Positions 12,819 to 27,159 of a stretch of 64,000 bases of DNA are shown here, piece after piece. This DNA is from Isoetes taiwanensis (lineage: Eukaryota; Streptophyta; Lycopodiopsida; Isoetales; Isoetaceae). Under the pieces are notes generated by a model that saw nothing but the letters and a program-made list of their open reading frames with translations, had not been told where the DNA came from and made no database searches. A program made the position numbers and the translations under genes. The number at the start of each line of letters is the position of its first letter. Within the stretch, counting starts at the first letter, position 1. Location: the NCBI GenBank assembly GCA_021234155.1, contig JAJEKV010000039.1:620001-684000 (forward strand). The letters are read 5' to 3'.

Positions 12819-12994
12819 TCATGTTTTGAGAAAATACACAAAATTCAGAAGTAAGAATATATAATGCAAAAATGTGCCAAGTACCTTTGTTGTGCCCTTT
12901 GGGGCATCTATTACGTCAATCTCGCTTTTAAGTCTTTCAATGATTTGAAGATCCAAAGAGAATATTCTCTTCTTCTTCTTCTTCTTCTTCTTCT
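12819..12994 (-). pseudogene. Candidate exon E preceded by a GAA run (P unit 1)
   Basis: After the GAA run the minus strand reads RIFSLDLQIIERLKSEIDV and continues to PKGTTK, where a donor-like AAAG|GTACTT follows. This unit has TTTT in cgcttttaagtc; the other five P units have TTT and are out of frame at that point. The open peptide suggests a former exon start, but no acceptor is evident because the GAA tract occupies that position. Function is not recognised. Confidence 0.3.
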
Positions 12995-13090
12995 TTCCCC
13001 ACAATCCCTCCCTCGGGATGTAGGACTCCTTTTTATAAGGAAAAGCAGACCCCCCATAAAAAGAGGGGTCCTACTTCCTTACACCAGAAG
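12969..13090. repeat. TTC tract plus GTAGGAC inverted repeat (P1)
   Basis: A short TTC run followed by CCCTCCCTCGGGATG and two arms, TAGGACTCCTTTTTAT and ATAAAAAGAGGGGTCCTA. Equivalent elements lie at 15782-15890, 18585-18690, 21394-21510 and 24210-24330. In most P copies the left arm is TAGGACTCCTCTTTTTAT, giving 18-base arms with one mismatch. Confidence 0.8.
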
Positions 13091-14917
13091 AAAAACAGAT
13101 TCAAAGAATCTTTCAATCAGCATCAAATTATTATATCATCTTTATCTTATTAGTATAAGGTGCATTGGACCAAATACATATCCAAGAATAGCAGATAATT
13201 CAAGAACTAGTACAATGGACTAGTTCAAGACCCAACAAAATGTCGGGTTTTAAAATCTTGAAGTACATGAGGCACAAGGGCCTTAAGTACCATGGACGTA
13301 CCGATATAGTATAAAACACTATATCATAATAGGCTATGGGCCATTTACCATAGCATATGGTAACGGAACCTATTTTATCATTCAAAAGCAATAATATTCA
13401 AACTAACTTGGTTTGTAGAAGTGATGCGCTTGCCGATATCTCCAAAGAAGTGGAAGTCACGATTTCTTCTTCGTACATGTTCTTGCCAAGACTACAATCC
13501 ACAAGCTATGCAAACAATTACATTAAAAGAACCTTGTTCAAGGCAAGATCATAATCCCAAATATCCACCCCCCGTTTTTAGGCCGTGCCACATCGCACAC
13601 TCCAAACCATTAGCCCATATAACTTCCCGGATGTAAAAACATATTCCATAAAGTATAAATCTCGATTTTAAAGTGTACAAGTGTAAATCTCAAATTTTGA
13701 AGTATCAAATATAAAACATACAATGTAAACTTTAACGTGTAACATATTTTGTATTCTCAAAGTGTAAGTATAAAGTGACATAAAACTATAAACTATTCAA
13801 TAATGTTCTTGTATAAAATGTATAAAGCTCATATGTACTCATATATCTTATCTTATCTGTGTCACTATCAGAGTGCTGCTTATTCCATCTCTTGAGTGCT
13901 GCTTATTCCATCTCTTATGCATCCAGATATTCCATTTCCACGTTAACGCCAACTCTAACAGCAAAATAGAGACAATTGGAGGAGAGAACCCGTACCTGCA
14001 GCCAATCAATACACAATTAGCATGATAATGGTAAATGTGCAAGGGCCAAAAGGTACATTGGGTCTCTCAGCTTATCGCTGATCACCAATTGTATCCTTTT
14101 GCCCTGAGGTGACAATTAACCCGAAAGAATAGAATAGAAATTGGAATATTAATATTTTTAGCCATATAAACTTCAAGCATAACCATTAGACCATTAGACG
14201 AGAACTACTTTCATAGTCCCAGATCTAGCTGGTTATTATGATCTCAGAAATATTATTTCAGCATATCTAGTTCAACAAGAACTCGATCTATCAGCATATT
14301 TTGCATTATGTCAAATATGCAATTGTCACGTCAAGAAACTATGGAAGCATAAGGAGTGCTGGCACAAGCTGAATCTAGAAGAAGTATCATGGATATAAAG
14401 CATACCCATAGAAGTACATTATATTTGAAATCCTAAAATCAGATTAGAAACATATTATTCAACCTGGTTAAGAGTGCAAAAAGCATCAAATTTTTGTCAT
14501 ATATTAACATCGTTTCCTACTAAATGTGTACATCCACAAGCCACACAATGGATCTTAAAGTAAAGCACTTGCACTTACTATACAAACTAAATTGCAATAC
14601 AAAGCGCATAGTAGACTATTATCTTTTCATTGGCCATTTCCCACTTACCATATGTCCATAAGTTTAAAAGTATGCATTGCATATGAAGCCAAGCAATACC
14701 GTGGCTTGTAAGCAAATATCTTACCACATCTATCCGTAAATAATTTAGGAATAAGCATAACAAAGTCTTGTATTTTGAGATGGAACCTGTTTCTGTCTCA
14801 TATCCGACCAAAGCAATCTAATATTCACTTTTCAAAACTTGATATAACCGTTCTAGCAAACATGAAAACACAGCTGAACTTTAAAAGGAATGAACAACAT
14901 CAAATATTTATTCAAAC

Positions 14918-15085
14918 CTGATATTTCGCTCCATGATCATAGTTTTGAGCGTTCAACACTTCAAGCCATAAAAGGCATTTCGAAATGCTGGACCAAGGTT
15001 TTGCCGTGAAAAAACTCGCCAAACAGGCCGTTCGGCTTTGTAAAACTCTGTCAATGCCATATCTACCAGTTAGGCCTTGATAAGC
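14918..15085 (-). CDS. Candidate exon D of the array gene (P unit 2)
   Basis: On the minus strand, 168 bases (56 codons, phase 0 at both ends) run from an acceptor TGATTTTCAAG to the donor TATCAG|GTTTGA. The peptide begins AYQGLTGRYGIDRVLQSRTA and ends NAQNYDHGAKYQ. The copy near 20.6 kb has the same A count in the decisive homopolymer. The copies near 12.1, 17.7, 23.4 and 26.2 kb have one extra A in cataaaaagg, which shifts the frame, and the 26.16-kb copy has also lost the donor (aaaactgat instead of aaacctgat). Function is unknown. Given the number of homopolymer differences, read-level checking is needed to tell intact from broken copies. Confidence 0.38.
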
Positions 15086-18000
15086 CTTGAAAATCAGCAA
15101 TATAAGGCACAAGGTACATCGCCATTTCCTTTACATCCGGTTTCAGCAGAAAAAGGTCAAGTTTTTAGCCCTTTGTGCCGCCTTTTTTTGGGCGCTAAAA
15201 TCCTATGGGCAAAGCCCCAATAGCTTAGAGTGTACATATTGTACATGCATACTATCAAAATTTACTATAAGAGATGTATCGTACCATAAGCACATGGTAT
15301 TTTTTACCAAAGCCACCAAACTTTAGAGATGCGTGGCTTTCAAGTCTTAAAACTTTTCCTTATCTAAAAAGTTAACATACAATGTCATAATCATTACTAT
15401 ATATACACCTATCAATTCTTAAAAGCCACAAGTCAAGGAAGCATTTAATGCCATCACCTTTTGCACCAATGTTGCAAGAGCTCAACCCATAATTAATTTT
15501 CATGCCATTTACACATACCTTATGTCATATGCCATTTCCAAGTCATAGCAATGTCGTTTCCTTAGAAAATATTGCTAAAATAAATAAGCCATAGAATGTT
15601 CAATCCTATAAGGAGCTCCATTAAGGACAAAAATCATGTTTTGAGAAAATACACAAAATTCAGAAGTAAGAATATATAATGCAAAAATGTGCCAAGTACC
15701 TTTGTTGTGCCCTTTGGGGCATCTATTACGTCAATCTCGCTTTAAGTCTTTCAATGATTTGAAGATCCAAAGAGAATATTCTCTTCTTCTTCTTCTTCTT
15801 CTCCCACAATCCCTCCCTCGGGATGTAGGACTCCTCTTTTTATAAGGAAAGCAGACCCCCCATAAAAAGAGGGTCCTACTTCCTTACACCGTATTAAAAA
15901 CAGATTCAAAGAATCTTTCAATCAAAGATCAAATTATTATATCATCTTTATCTTATTAGTATAAGGTGCATTGGACCAAATACATATCCGCAATAGCAGA
16001 TAATTCAAGAACTAGTACAATGGACTAGTTCAAGACCCAACAAAATGTCAGGGTTTTAAAATCTTGAAGTACATGAGGCACAGTGGGCCTTAAGTACCAT
16101 GGGACGACTGATATAGTATAAAACACTATATCATAATAGGCTATGGGCCATTTACCATAGCATATGGTAACGGAACCTATTTTAATCTTGTCCAAAAGCA
16201 ATAATATTCAAACTAACCCGGTTTGTAGAAGTGATGCGTTTGCCGATATCTCCAAAGAAGTGGAAGTCACGATTTCTTCTTCAGACATGTTCTTGCCAAG
16301 ACTACAATCCACAGCTTATGCAAACAATTACATTAAAAGAACCTTGTTCAAGGCAAGATCATAATCCCAAATATCCACCCTGGTTTTTAGGCCAGGCCAC
16401 ATCAGGCACTCTCCAAACCATTAGCCCATATAACTTCCTGGATGTAAAAAACATATTCCATAAAGTATAAATCTCAGATTTTAAAGTGTACAAGTGTAAA
16501 TCTCAAATTTTGAAGTATCAAATATAAAACATACAATGTAAACTTTAACGTGTAACATATTTTGTATTCTCAAAGTGTAAGTATAAAGTGACATAAAACT
16601 ATAAACTATTCAATAATGTTCTTGTATAAAATGTATAAAGCTCATATGTACTCATATATCTTATCTTATCTGTGTCACTATCAGAGTGCTGCTTATTCCA
16701 TCTCTTGAGTGCTGCTTATTCCATCTCTTATGCATCCAGATATTCCATTTCCACGTTAACGCCAACTCTAACAGCAAAATAGAGACAATTGGAGGAGAGA
16801 ACCCGTACCTGCAGCCAATCAATACACAATTAGCATGATAATGGTAAATGTGCAAGGGCCAAAAGGTACATTGGGTCTCTCAGCTTATCGCTGATCACCA
16901 ATTGTATCCTTTTGCCCTGAGGTGACAATTAACCCGAAAGGAAATTGGAATATTAATATTTTTAGCCATATAAACTTCAAGCATAACCATTAGACCATTA
17001 GACGAGAACTACTTTCATAGTCCCAGATCTAGCTGGTTATTATGATCTCAGAAATATTATTTCAGCATATCTAGTTCAACAAGAACTCGATCTATCAGCA
17101 TATTTTGCATTATGTCAAATATGCAATTGTCACGTCAAGAAACTATGGAAGCATAAGGAGTGCTGGCACAAGCTGAATCTAGAAGAAGTATCATGGATAT
17201 AAAGCATACCCATAGAAGTACATTATATTTGAAATCCTAAAATCAGATTAGAAACATATTATTCAACCTGGTTAAGAGTGCAAAAAGCATCAAATTTTTG
17301 TCATATATTAACATCGTTTCCTACTAAATGTGTACATCCACAAGCCACACAATGGATCTTAAAGTAAAGCACTTGCACTTACTATACAAACTAAATTGCA
17401 ATACAAAGCGCATAGTAGACTATTATCTTTTCATTGGCCATTTCCCACTTACCATATGTCCATAAGTTTAAAAGTATGCATTGCATATGAAGCCAAGCAA
17501 TACCGTGGCTTGTAAGCAAATATCTTACCACATCTATCCGTAAATAATTTAGGAATAAGCATAACAAAGTCTTGTATTTTGAGATGGAACCTGTTTCTGT
17601 CTCATATCCGACCAAAGCAATCTAATATTCACTTTTCAAAACTTGGATATAACCGTTCTAGCAAACATGAAAACACAGCTGAACTTTAAAGGAATGAACA
17701 ACATCAAATATTTATTCAAACCTGATATTTCGCTCCATGATCATAGTTTTGAGCGTTCAACACTTCAAGCCATAAAAAGGCATTTCGAAATGCTGGACCA
17801 AGGTTTTGCCGTGAAAAAACTCGCCAAACAGGCCGTTCGGCTTTGTAAAACTCTGTCAATGCCATATCTACCAGTTAGGCCTTGATAAGCCTTGAAAATC
17901 AGCAATATAAGGCACAAGGTACATCGCCATTTCCTTTACATCCGGTTTCAGCAGAAAAAGGTCAAGTTTTTAGCCCTTTGTGCCGCCTTTTTGGGCGCTA

Positions 18001-21000
18001 AAATCCTATGGGCAAAGCCCCAATAGCTTAGAGTGTACATATTGTACATGCATACTATCAAAATTTACTATAAGAGATGTATCGTACCATAAGCACATGG
18101 TATTTTTTACCAAAGCCACCAAACTTTAGAGATGCGTGGCTTTCAAGTCTTAAAACTTTTCCTTATCTAAAAAGTTAACATACAATGTCATAATCATTAC
18201 TATATATACACCTATCAATTCTTAAAAGCCACAAGTCAAGGAAGCATTTAATGCCATCACCTTTTGCACCAATGTTGCAAGAGCTCAACCCATAATTAAT
18301 TTTCATGCCATTTACACATACCTTATGTCATATGCCATTTCCAAGTCATAGCAATGTCGTTTCCTTAGAAAATATTGCTAAAATAAATAAGCCATAGAAT
18401 GTTCAATCCTATAAAGAGCTCCATTAAGGACAAAAATCATGTTTTGAGAAAATACACAAAATTCAGAAGTAAGAATATATAATGCAAAAATGTGCCAAGT
18501 ACCTTTGTTGTGCCCTTTGGGGCATCTATTACGTCAATCTCGCTTTAAGTCTTTCAATGATTTGAAGATCCAAAGAGAATATTCTCTTCTTCTTCTTCTC
18601 CCACAATCCCTCCCTCGGGATGTAGGACTCCTCTTTTTATAAGGAAAGCAGGACCCCCCCCCCATAAAAAGAGGGGTCCTACTTCCTTACACCAGAAGAA
18701 AAACAGATTCAAAGAATCTTTCAATCAGCATCAAATTATTATATCATCTTTATCTTATTAGTATAAGGTGCATTGGACCAAATACATATCCGCAATAGCA
18801 GATAATTCAAGAACTAGTACAATGGACTAGTTCAAGACCCAACAAAATGTCAGGGTTTTAAAATCTTGAAGTACATGAGGCACAGTGGGCCTTAAGTACC
18901 ATGGACAGCCTGATATAGTATAAAACACTATATCATAATAGGCTATGGGCCATTTACCATAGCATATGGTAACGGAACCTATTTTACTGTCCAAAAGCAA
19001 TAATATTCAAACTAACCTGGTTTGTAGAAGTGATGCGTTTGCCAGATATCTCCAGCAAGTGGAAGTCACGATTTCTTCTTCGTACATGTTCTTGCCAAGA
19101 CTACGATCCGCTTATGCAAACAATTACATTAAAAGAACCTTGTTCAAGGCAAGATCATAATCCCAAATATCCACCCTGGTTTTTAGGCCAGGCCACATCA
19201 GGCACTCTCCAAACCATTAGCCCATATAACTTCCTGGATGTAAAAAACATATTCCATAAAGTATAAATCTCAGATTTTAAAGTGTACAAGTGTAAATCTC
19301 AAATTTTGAAGTATCAAATATAAAACATACAATGTAAACTTTAACGTGTAACATATTTTGTATTCTCAAAGTGTAAGTATAAAGTGACATAAAACTATAA
19401 ACTATTCAATAATGTTCTTGTATAAAATGTATAAAGCTCATATGTACTCATATATCTTATCTTATCTCATGTCACTATCGAGTCTCGCTTATTCCATCTC
19501 TTGAGTCTTCGCTTATTCCATCTCTTATGCATCCGTGATATTCCATTTCCACGTTAACGCCAACTCTAACAAAGAAAAATAGAGACAATTGGAGGAGAGA
19601 ACCCGTACCTGCAGCCAATCAATACACAATTAGCATGATAATGGTAAATGTGCAAGGGCCAAAAGGTACATTGGGTCTCTCAGCTTATCGCTGATCACCA
19701 ATTGTATCCTTTTGCCCTGAGGTGACAATTAACCCGAAAGGAAATTGGAATATTAATATTTTTAGCCATATAAACTTCAAGCATAACCATTAGACCATTA
19801 GACGAGAACTACTTTCATAGTCCCGTATCTAGTTGGTTATTATGATCTCGAAAATATTATTTCAAAGATATCTAGTTCAACAAGAACTCGATCTATCGAT
19901 ATTTTGCATTATGTCAAATATGCAATTGTCACGCCAAGAAACTATGGAAGCATAAGGAGTCTTTGGCACAAAATTTGAATCTAGAAGAAGTATCATGGAT
20001 ATAAAGCATACCCATAGAAGTACATTATATTTGAAATCCTAAAATCAGATTAGAAACATATTATTCAACCTGGTTAAGAGTGCAAAAAGCATCAAATTTT
20101 TTGTCATATATTAACATCGTTTCCTACTAAATGTGTACATCCACAAGCCACACAATGGATCTTAAAGTAAAGCACTTGCACTTACTATACAAACTAAATT
20201 GCAATACAAAGCGCATAGTAGACTATTATCTTTTCATTGGCCATTTCCCACTTACCATATGTCCATAAGTTTAAAAGTATGCATTGCATATGAAGCCAAG
20301 CAATACCGTGGCTTGTAAGCAAATATCTTACCACATCTATCCGTAAATAATTTAGGAATAAGCATAACAAAGTCTTGTATTTTGAGATGGAACCTGTTTC
20401 TGTCTCATATCCGACCAAAAGCAATCTAATATTCACTTTTCAAAACTTGGATATAACCGTTCTAGCAAACATGAAAACACAGCTGAACTTTAAAGGAATG
20501 AACAACATCAAATATTTATTCAAACCTGATATTTCGCTCCATGATCATAGTTTTGAGCGTTCAACACTTCAAGCCATAAAAGGCATTTCGAAATGCTGGA
20601 CCAAGGTTTTGCCGTGAAAAAACTTCGCCAAACAGGCCGTTCGGCTTTGTAAAACTCTGTCAATGCCATATCTACCAGTTAGGCCTTGATAAGCCTTGAA
20701 AATCAGCAATATAAGGCACAAGGTACATCGCCATTTCCTTTACATCCGGTTTCAGCAGAAAAAGGTCAAGTTTTTAGCCCTTTGTGCCGCCTTTTTTGGG
20801 CGCTAAAAATCCTATGGGCAAAGCCCCAATAGCTTAGAGTGTACATATTGTACATGCATACTATCAAAATTTACTATAAGAGATGTATCGTACCATAAGC
20901 ACATGGTATTTTTTTTTACCAAAGCCACCAAACTTTAGAGATGCGTGGCTTTCAAGTCTTAAAACTTTTCCTTATCTAAAAAGTTAACATACAATGTCAT

Positions 21001-24000
21001 AATCATTACTATATATACACCTATCAATTCTTAAAAGCCACAAGTCAAGGAAGCATTTAATGCCATCACCTTTTGCACCAATGTTGCAAGAGCTCAACCC
21101 ATAATTAATTTTCATGCCATTTACACATACCTTATGTCATATGCCATTTCCAAGTCATAGCAATGTCGTTTCCTTAGAAAATATTGCTAAAATAAATAAG
21201 CCATAGAATGTTCAATCCTATAAGGAGCTCCATTAAGGACAAAAATCATGTTTTGAGAAAATACACAAAATTCAGAAGTAAGAATATATAATGCAAAAAT
21301 GTGCCAAGTACCTTTGTTGTGCCCTTTGGGGCATCTATTACGTCAATCTCGCTTTAAGTCTTTCAATGATTTGAAGATCCAAAAAGAATATTCTCTTCTT
21401 CTTCTTCTTCTTCTTCTTCTCCCACAATCCCTCCCTCGGGATGTAGGACTCCTCTTTTTATAAGGAAAGCAGGACCCCCCCCCATAAAAGGAGGGGTCCT
21501 ACTTCCTTACCCAGAAGAAAAAACAGATTCAAAGAATCTTTCAATCAGCATCAAATTATTATATCATCTTTATCTTATTAGTATAAGGTGCATTGGACCA
21601 AATACATATCCGCAATAGCAGATAATTCAAGAACTAGTACAATGGACTAGTTCAAGACCCAACAAAATGTCAGGGTTTTAAAATCTTGAAGTACATGAGG
21701 CACAGTGGGCCTTAAGTACCATGGACAGCCTGATATAGTATAAAACACTATATCATAATAGGCTATGGGCCATTTACCATAGCATATGGTAACGGAACCT
21801 ATTTTACTGTCCAAAAGCAATAATATTCAAACTAACTTGGTTTGTAGAAGTGATGCGTTTGCGGATATCTCCGGCAAAAGTGGAAGTCACGATTTCTTCT
21901 TCGTACATGTTCTTGCCAAGACTACAGATCCGCAGTTATGCAAACAATTACATTAAAAGAACCTTGTTCAAGGCAAGATCATAATCCCAAATATCCACCC
22001 CGGTTTTTAGGCCAGGCCACATCAGGCACTCTCCAAACCATTAGCCCATATAACTTCCTGGATGTAAAAAACATATTCCATAAAGTATAAATCTCAGATT
22101 TTAAAGTGTACAAGTGTAAATCTCAAATTTTGAAGTATCAAATATAAAACATACAATGTAAACTTTAACGTGTAACATATTTTGTATTCTCAAAGTGTAA
22201 GTATAAAGTGACATAAAACTATAAACTATTCAATAATGTTCTTGTATAAAATGTATAAAGCTCATATGTACTCATATATCTTATCTTATCTGTGTCACTA
22301 TCAGAGTGCTGCTTATTCCATCTCTTGAGTGCTGCTTATTCCATCTCTTATGCATCCAGATATTCCATTTCCACGTTAACGCCAACTCTAACAGCAAAAT
22401 AGAGACAATTGGAGGAGAGAACCCGTACTGCAGACCAATCAATACACAATTAGCATGATAATGGTAAATGTGCAAGGGCCAAAGGTACATTGGGTCTCTC
22501 TCGACTTATCGCTGATCACCAATTGTATCCTTTTGCCCTGAGGTGACAATTAACCCGAAAGGAAATTGGAATATTAATATTTTTAGCCATATAAACTTCA
22601 AGCATAACCATTAGACCATTAGACGAGAACTACTTTCATAGTCCCAGATCTAGCTGGTTATTATGATCTCGAAAATATTATTTCAAAGATATCTAGTTCA
22701 ACAAGAACTTCGATCTATCGGCATATTTTGCATTATGTCAAATATGCAATTGTCACGCAAGAAACTATGGAAGCATAAGGAGGCTTTGGCACAAGCTGAA
22801 TCTAGAAGAAGTATCATGGATATAAAGCATACCCATAGAAGTACATTATATTTGAAATCCTAAAATCAGATTAGAAACATATTATTCAACCTGGTTAAGA
22901 GTGCAAAAAGCATCAAATTTTTGTCATATATTAACATCGTTTCCTACTAAATGTGTACATCCACAAGCCACACAATGGATCTTAAAGTAAAGCACTTGCA
23001 CTTACTATACAAACTAAATTGCAATACAAAGCGCATAGTAGACTATTATCTTTTCATTGGCCATTTCCCACTTACCATATGTCCATAAGTTTAAAAGTAT
23101 GCATTGCATATGAAGCCAAGCAATACCGTGGCTTGTAAGCAAATATCTTACCACATCTATCCGTAAATAATTTAGGAATAAGCATAACAAAGTCTTGTAT
23201 TTTGAGATGGAACCTGTTTCTGTCTCATATCCGACCAAAGCAATCTAATATTCACTTTTCAAAACTTGGATATAACCGTTCTAGCAAACATGAAAACACA
23301 GCTGAACTTTAAAGGAATGAACAACATCAAATATTTATTCAAACCTGATATTTCGCTCCATGATCATAGTTTTGAGCGTTCAACACTTCAAGCCATAAAA
23401 AGGCATTTCGAAATGCTGGACCAAGGTTTTGCCGTGAAAAAACTCGCCAAACAGGCCGTTCGGCTTTGTAAAACTCTGTCAATGCCATATCTACCAGTTA
23501 GGCCTTGATAAGCCTTGAAAATCAGCAATATAAGGCACAAGGTACATCGCCATTTCCTTTACATCCGGTTTCAGCAGAAAAAGGTCAAGTTTTTAGCCCT
23601 TTGTGCCGCCTTTTTTGGGCGCTAAAAATCCTATGGGCAAAGCCCCAATAGCTTAGAGTGTACATATTGTACATGCATACTATCAAAATTTACTATAAGA
23701 GATGTATCGTACCATAAGCACATGGTATTTTTTACCAAAGCCACCAAACTTTAGAGATGCGTGGCTTTCAAGTCTTAAAACTTTTCCTTATCTAAAAAGT
23801 TAACATACAATGTCATAATCATTACTATATATACACCTATCAATTCTTAAAAGCCACAAGTCAAGGAAGCATTTAATGCCATCACCTTTTGCACCAATGT
23901 TGCAAGAGCTCAACCCATAATTAATTTTCATGCCATTTACACATACCTTATGTCATATGCCATTTCCAAGTCATAGCAATGTCGTTTCCTTAGAAAATAT

Positions 24001-27000
24001 TGCTAAAATAAATAAGCCATAGAATGTTCAATCCTATAAGGAGCTCCATTAAGGACAAAAATCATGTTTTGAGAAAATACACAAAATTCAGAAGTAAGAA
24101 TATATAATGCAAAAATGTGCCAAGTACCTTTGTTGTGCCCTTTGGGGCATCTATTACGTCAATCTCGCTTTAAGTCTTTCAATGATTTGAAGATCCAAAG
24201 AGAATATTCTCTTCTTCTTCTTCTTCTTCTTCTTCTTCTCCCACAATCCCTCCCTCGGGATGTAGGACTCCTCTTTTTATAAGGAAAGCAGGACCCCCCC
24301 CCATAAAAAGAGGGGTCCTACTTCCTTACACCAGAAGAAAAACAGATTCAAAGAATCTTTCAATCAGCATCAAATTATTATATCATCTTTATCTTATTAG
24401 TATAAGGTGCATTGGACCAAATACATATCCGCAATAGCAGATAATTCAAGAACTAGTACAATGGACTAGTTCAAGACCCAACAAAATGTCAGGGTTTTAA
24501 AATCTTGAAGTACATGAGGCACAGTGGGCCTTAAGTACCATGGACAGCCTGATATAGTATAAAACACTATATCATAATAGGCTATGGGCCATTTACCATA
24601 GCATATGGTAACGGAACCTATTTTACTGTCCAAAAGCAATAATATTCAAACTAACCTGGTTTGTAGAAGTGATGCGTTTGCCAGATATCTCCAGCAAGTG
24701 GAAGTCACGATTTCTTCTTCGTACATGTTCTTGCCAAGACTACAGTCACAGTTATGCAAACAATTACATTAAAAGAACCTTGTTCAAGGCAAGATCATAA
24801 TCCCAAATATCCACCCTGGTTTTTAGGCCAGGCCACATCAGGCACTCTCCAAACCATTAGCCCATATAACTTCCTGGATGTAAAAAACATATTCCATAAA
24901 GTATAAATCTCAGATTTTAAAGTGTACAAGTGTAAATCTCAAATTTTGAAGTATCAAATATAAAACATACAATGTAAACTTTAACGTGTAACATATTTTG
25001 TATTCTCAAAGTGTAAGTATAAAGTGACATAAAACTATAAACTATTCAATAATGTTCTTGTATAAAATGTATAAAGCTCATATGTACTCATATATCTTAT
25101 CTTATCTGTGTCACTATCAGAGTGCTGCTTATTCCATCTCTTGAGTGCTGCTTATTCCATCTCTTATGCATCCAGATATTCCATTTCCACGTTAACGCCA
25201 ACTCTAACAGCAAAATAGAGACAATTGGAGGAGAGAACCCGTACCTGCAGCCAATCAATACACAATTAGCATGATAATGGTAAATGTGCAAGGGCCAAAA
25301 GGTACATTGGGTCTCTCAGCTTATCGCTGATCACCAATTGTATCCTTTTGCCCTGAGGTGACAATTAACCCGAAAGGAAATTGGAATATTAATATTTTTA
25401 GCCATATAAACTTCAAGCATAACCATTAGACCATTAGACGAGAACTACTTTCATAGTCCCAGATCTAGCTGGTTATTATGATCTCGAAATATTATTTCAA
25501 AGATATCTAGTTCAACAAGAACTTCGATCTATCGATATTTTGCATTATGTCAAATATGCAATTGTCACGTCAAGAAACTATGGAAGCATAAGGAGTGCTG
25601 GCACAAGCTGAATCTAGAAGAAGTATCATGGATATAAAGCATACCCATAGAAGTACATTATATTTGAAATCCTAAAATCAGATTAGAAACATATTATTCA
25701 ACCTGGTTAAGAGTGCAAAAAGCATCAAATTTTTGTCATATATTAACATCGTTTCCTACTAAATGTGTACATCCACAAGCCACACAATGGATCTTAAAGT
25801 AAAGCACTTGCACTTACTATACAAACTAAATTGCAATACAAAGCGCATAGTAGACTATTATCTTTTCATTGGCCATTTCCCACTTACCATATGTCCATAA
25901 GTTTAAAAGTATGCATTGCATATGAAGCCAAGCAATACCGTGGCTTGTAAGCAAATATCTTACCACATCTATTCGTAAATAATTTAGGAATAAGCATAAC
26001 AAAGTCTTGTATTTTGAGATGGAACCTGTTTCTGTCTCATATCCGACCAAAGCAATCTAATATTCACTTTTCAAAACTTGGATATAACCGTTCTAGCAAA
26101 CATGAAAACACAGCTGAACTTTAAAGGAATGAACAACATCAAATATTTATTCAAAACTGATATTTCGCTCCATGATCATAGTTTTGAGCGTTCAACACTT
26201 CAAGCCATAAAAAGGCATTTCGAAATGCTGGACCAAGGTTTTGCCGTGAAAAAACTCGCCAAACAGGCCGTTCGGCTTTGTAAAACTCTGTCAATGCCAT
26301 ATCTACCAGTTAGGCCTTGATAAGCCTTGAAAATCAGCAATATAAGGCACAAGGTACATCGCCATTTCCTTTACATCCGGTTTCAGCAGAAAAAGGTCAA
26401 GTTTTTAGCCCTTTGTGCCGCCTTTTTTGGGCGCTAAAAATCCTATGGGCAAAGCCCCAATAGCTTAGAGTGTACATATTGTACATGCATACTATCAAAA
26501 TTTACTATAAGAGATGTATCGTACCATAAGCACATGGTATTTTTTTACCAAAGCCACCAAACTTTAGAGATGCGTGGCTTTCAAGTCTTAAAACTTTTCC
26601 TTATCTAAAAAGTTAACATACAATGTCATAATCATTACTATATATACACCTATCAATTCTTAAAAGCCACAAGTCAAGGAAGCATTTAATGCCATCACCT
26701 TTTGCACCAATGTTGCAAGAGCTCAACCCATAATTAATTTTCATGCCATTTACACATACCTTATGTCATATGCCATTTCCAAGTCATAGCAATGTCGTTT
26801 CCTTAGAAAATATTGCTAAAATAAATAAGCCATAGAATGTTCAATCCTATAAGGAGCTCCATTAAGGACAAAAATCATGTTTTGAGAAAATACACAAAAT
26901 TCAGAAGTAAGAATATATAATGCAAAAATGTGCCAAGTACCTTTGTTGTGCCCTTTGGGGCATCTATTACGTCAATCTCGCTTTAAGTCTTTCAATGATT

Positions 27001-27022
27001 TGAAGATCCAAAGAGAATATTC

Positions 27023-27159
27023 TCTTCTTCTTCTTCTTCTTCTTCTTCTTCTTCTTCTTCTTCTTCTTCTTCTTCTTCTTCTTCTTCTTCTTCTTCTTCT
27101 TCTTCTTCTTCTTCTTCTTCTTCTTCTTCTTCTTCTTCTTCTTCTTCTTCTTCTTCTTC
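27023..27159 (+). repeat. Long (TTC)n tract joining family P to family S
   Basis: About 45 perfect TTC repeats. The left flank is P body (agagaatattctc) and the right flank is the S exon (gaatatgttctcacaaagac). Confidence 0.95.

Larger units (their letters stand above)
10662..27022. repeat. Unit family P, six tandem copies of about 2.81 kb
   Basis: Unit starts, taken at the end of TTC in the short exon, are about 10662, 13472, 16283, 19081, 21902 and 24721, with lengths of 2798-2821 bases; the sixth is cut at the 27023 TTC tract. Copies are nearly identical outside CAG/CTG words and homopolymers, which implies recent amplification or homogenisation. Each full unit contains the EEE exon, a body, a 168-base exon candidate, the TTC tract with GTAGGAC inverted repeat, and a spacer. 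TTC length ranges from about 5 repeats (18585) to about 45 (27023). Open frames repeated in each unit on both strands reflect DNA identity rather than demonstrated genes. Confidence 0.93.

Noticed and set aside
10662-27022. CRISPR-like or centromeric satellite interpretation of the regular array
   Set aside because: Units are about 2.8 kb with exon-like content and intron signals, not short spaced repeats or a 150-400-bp satellite.
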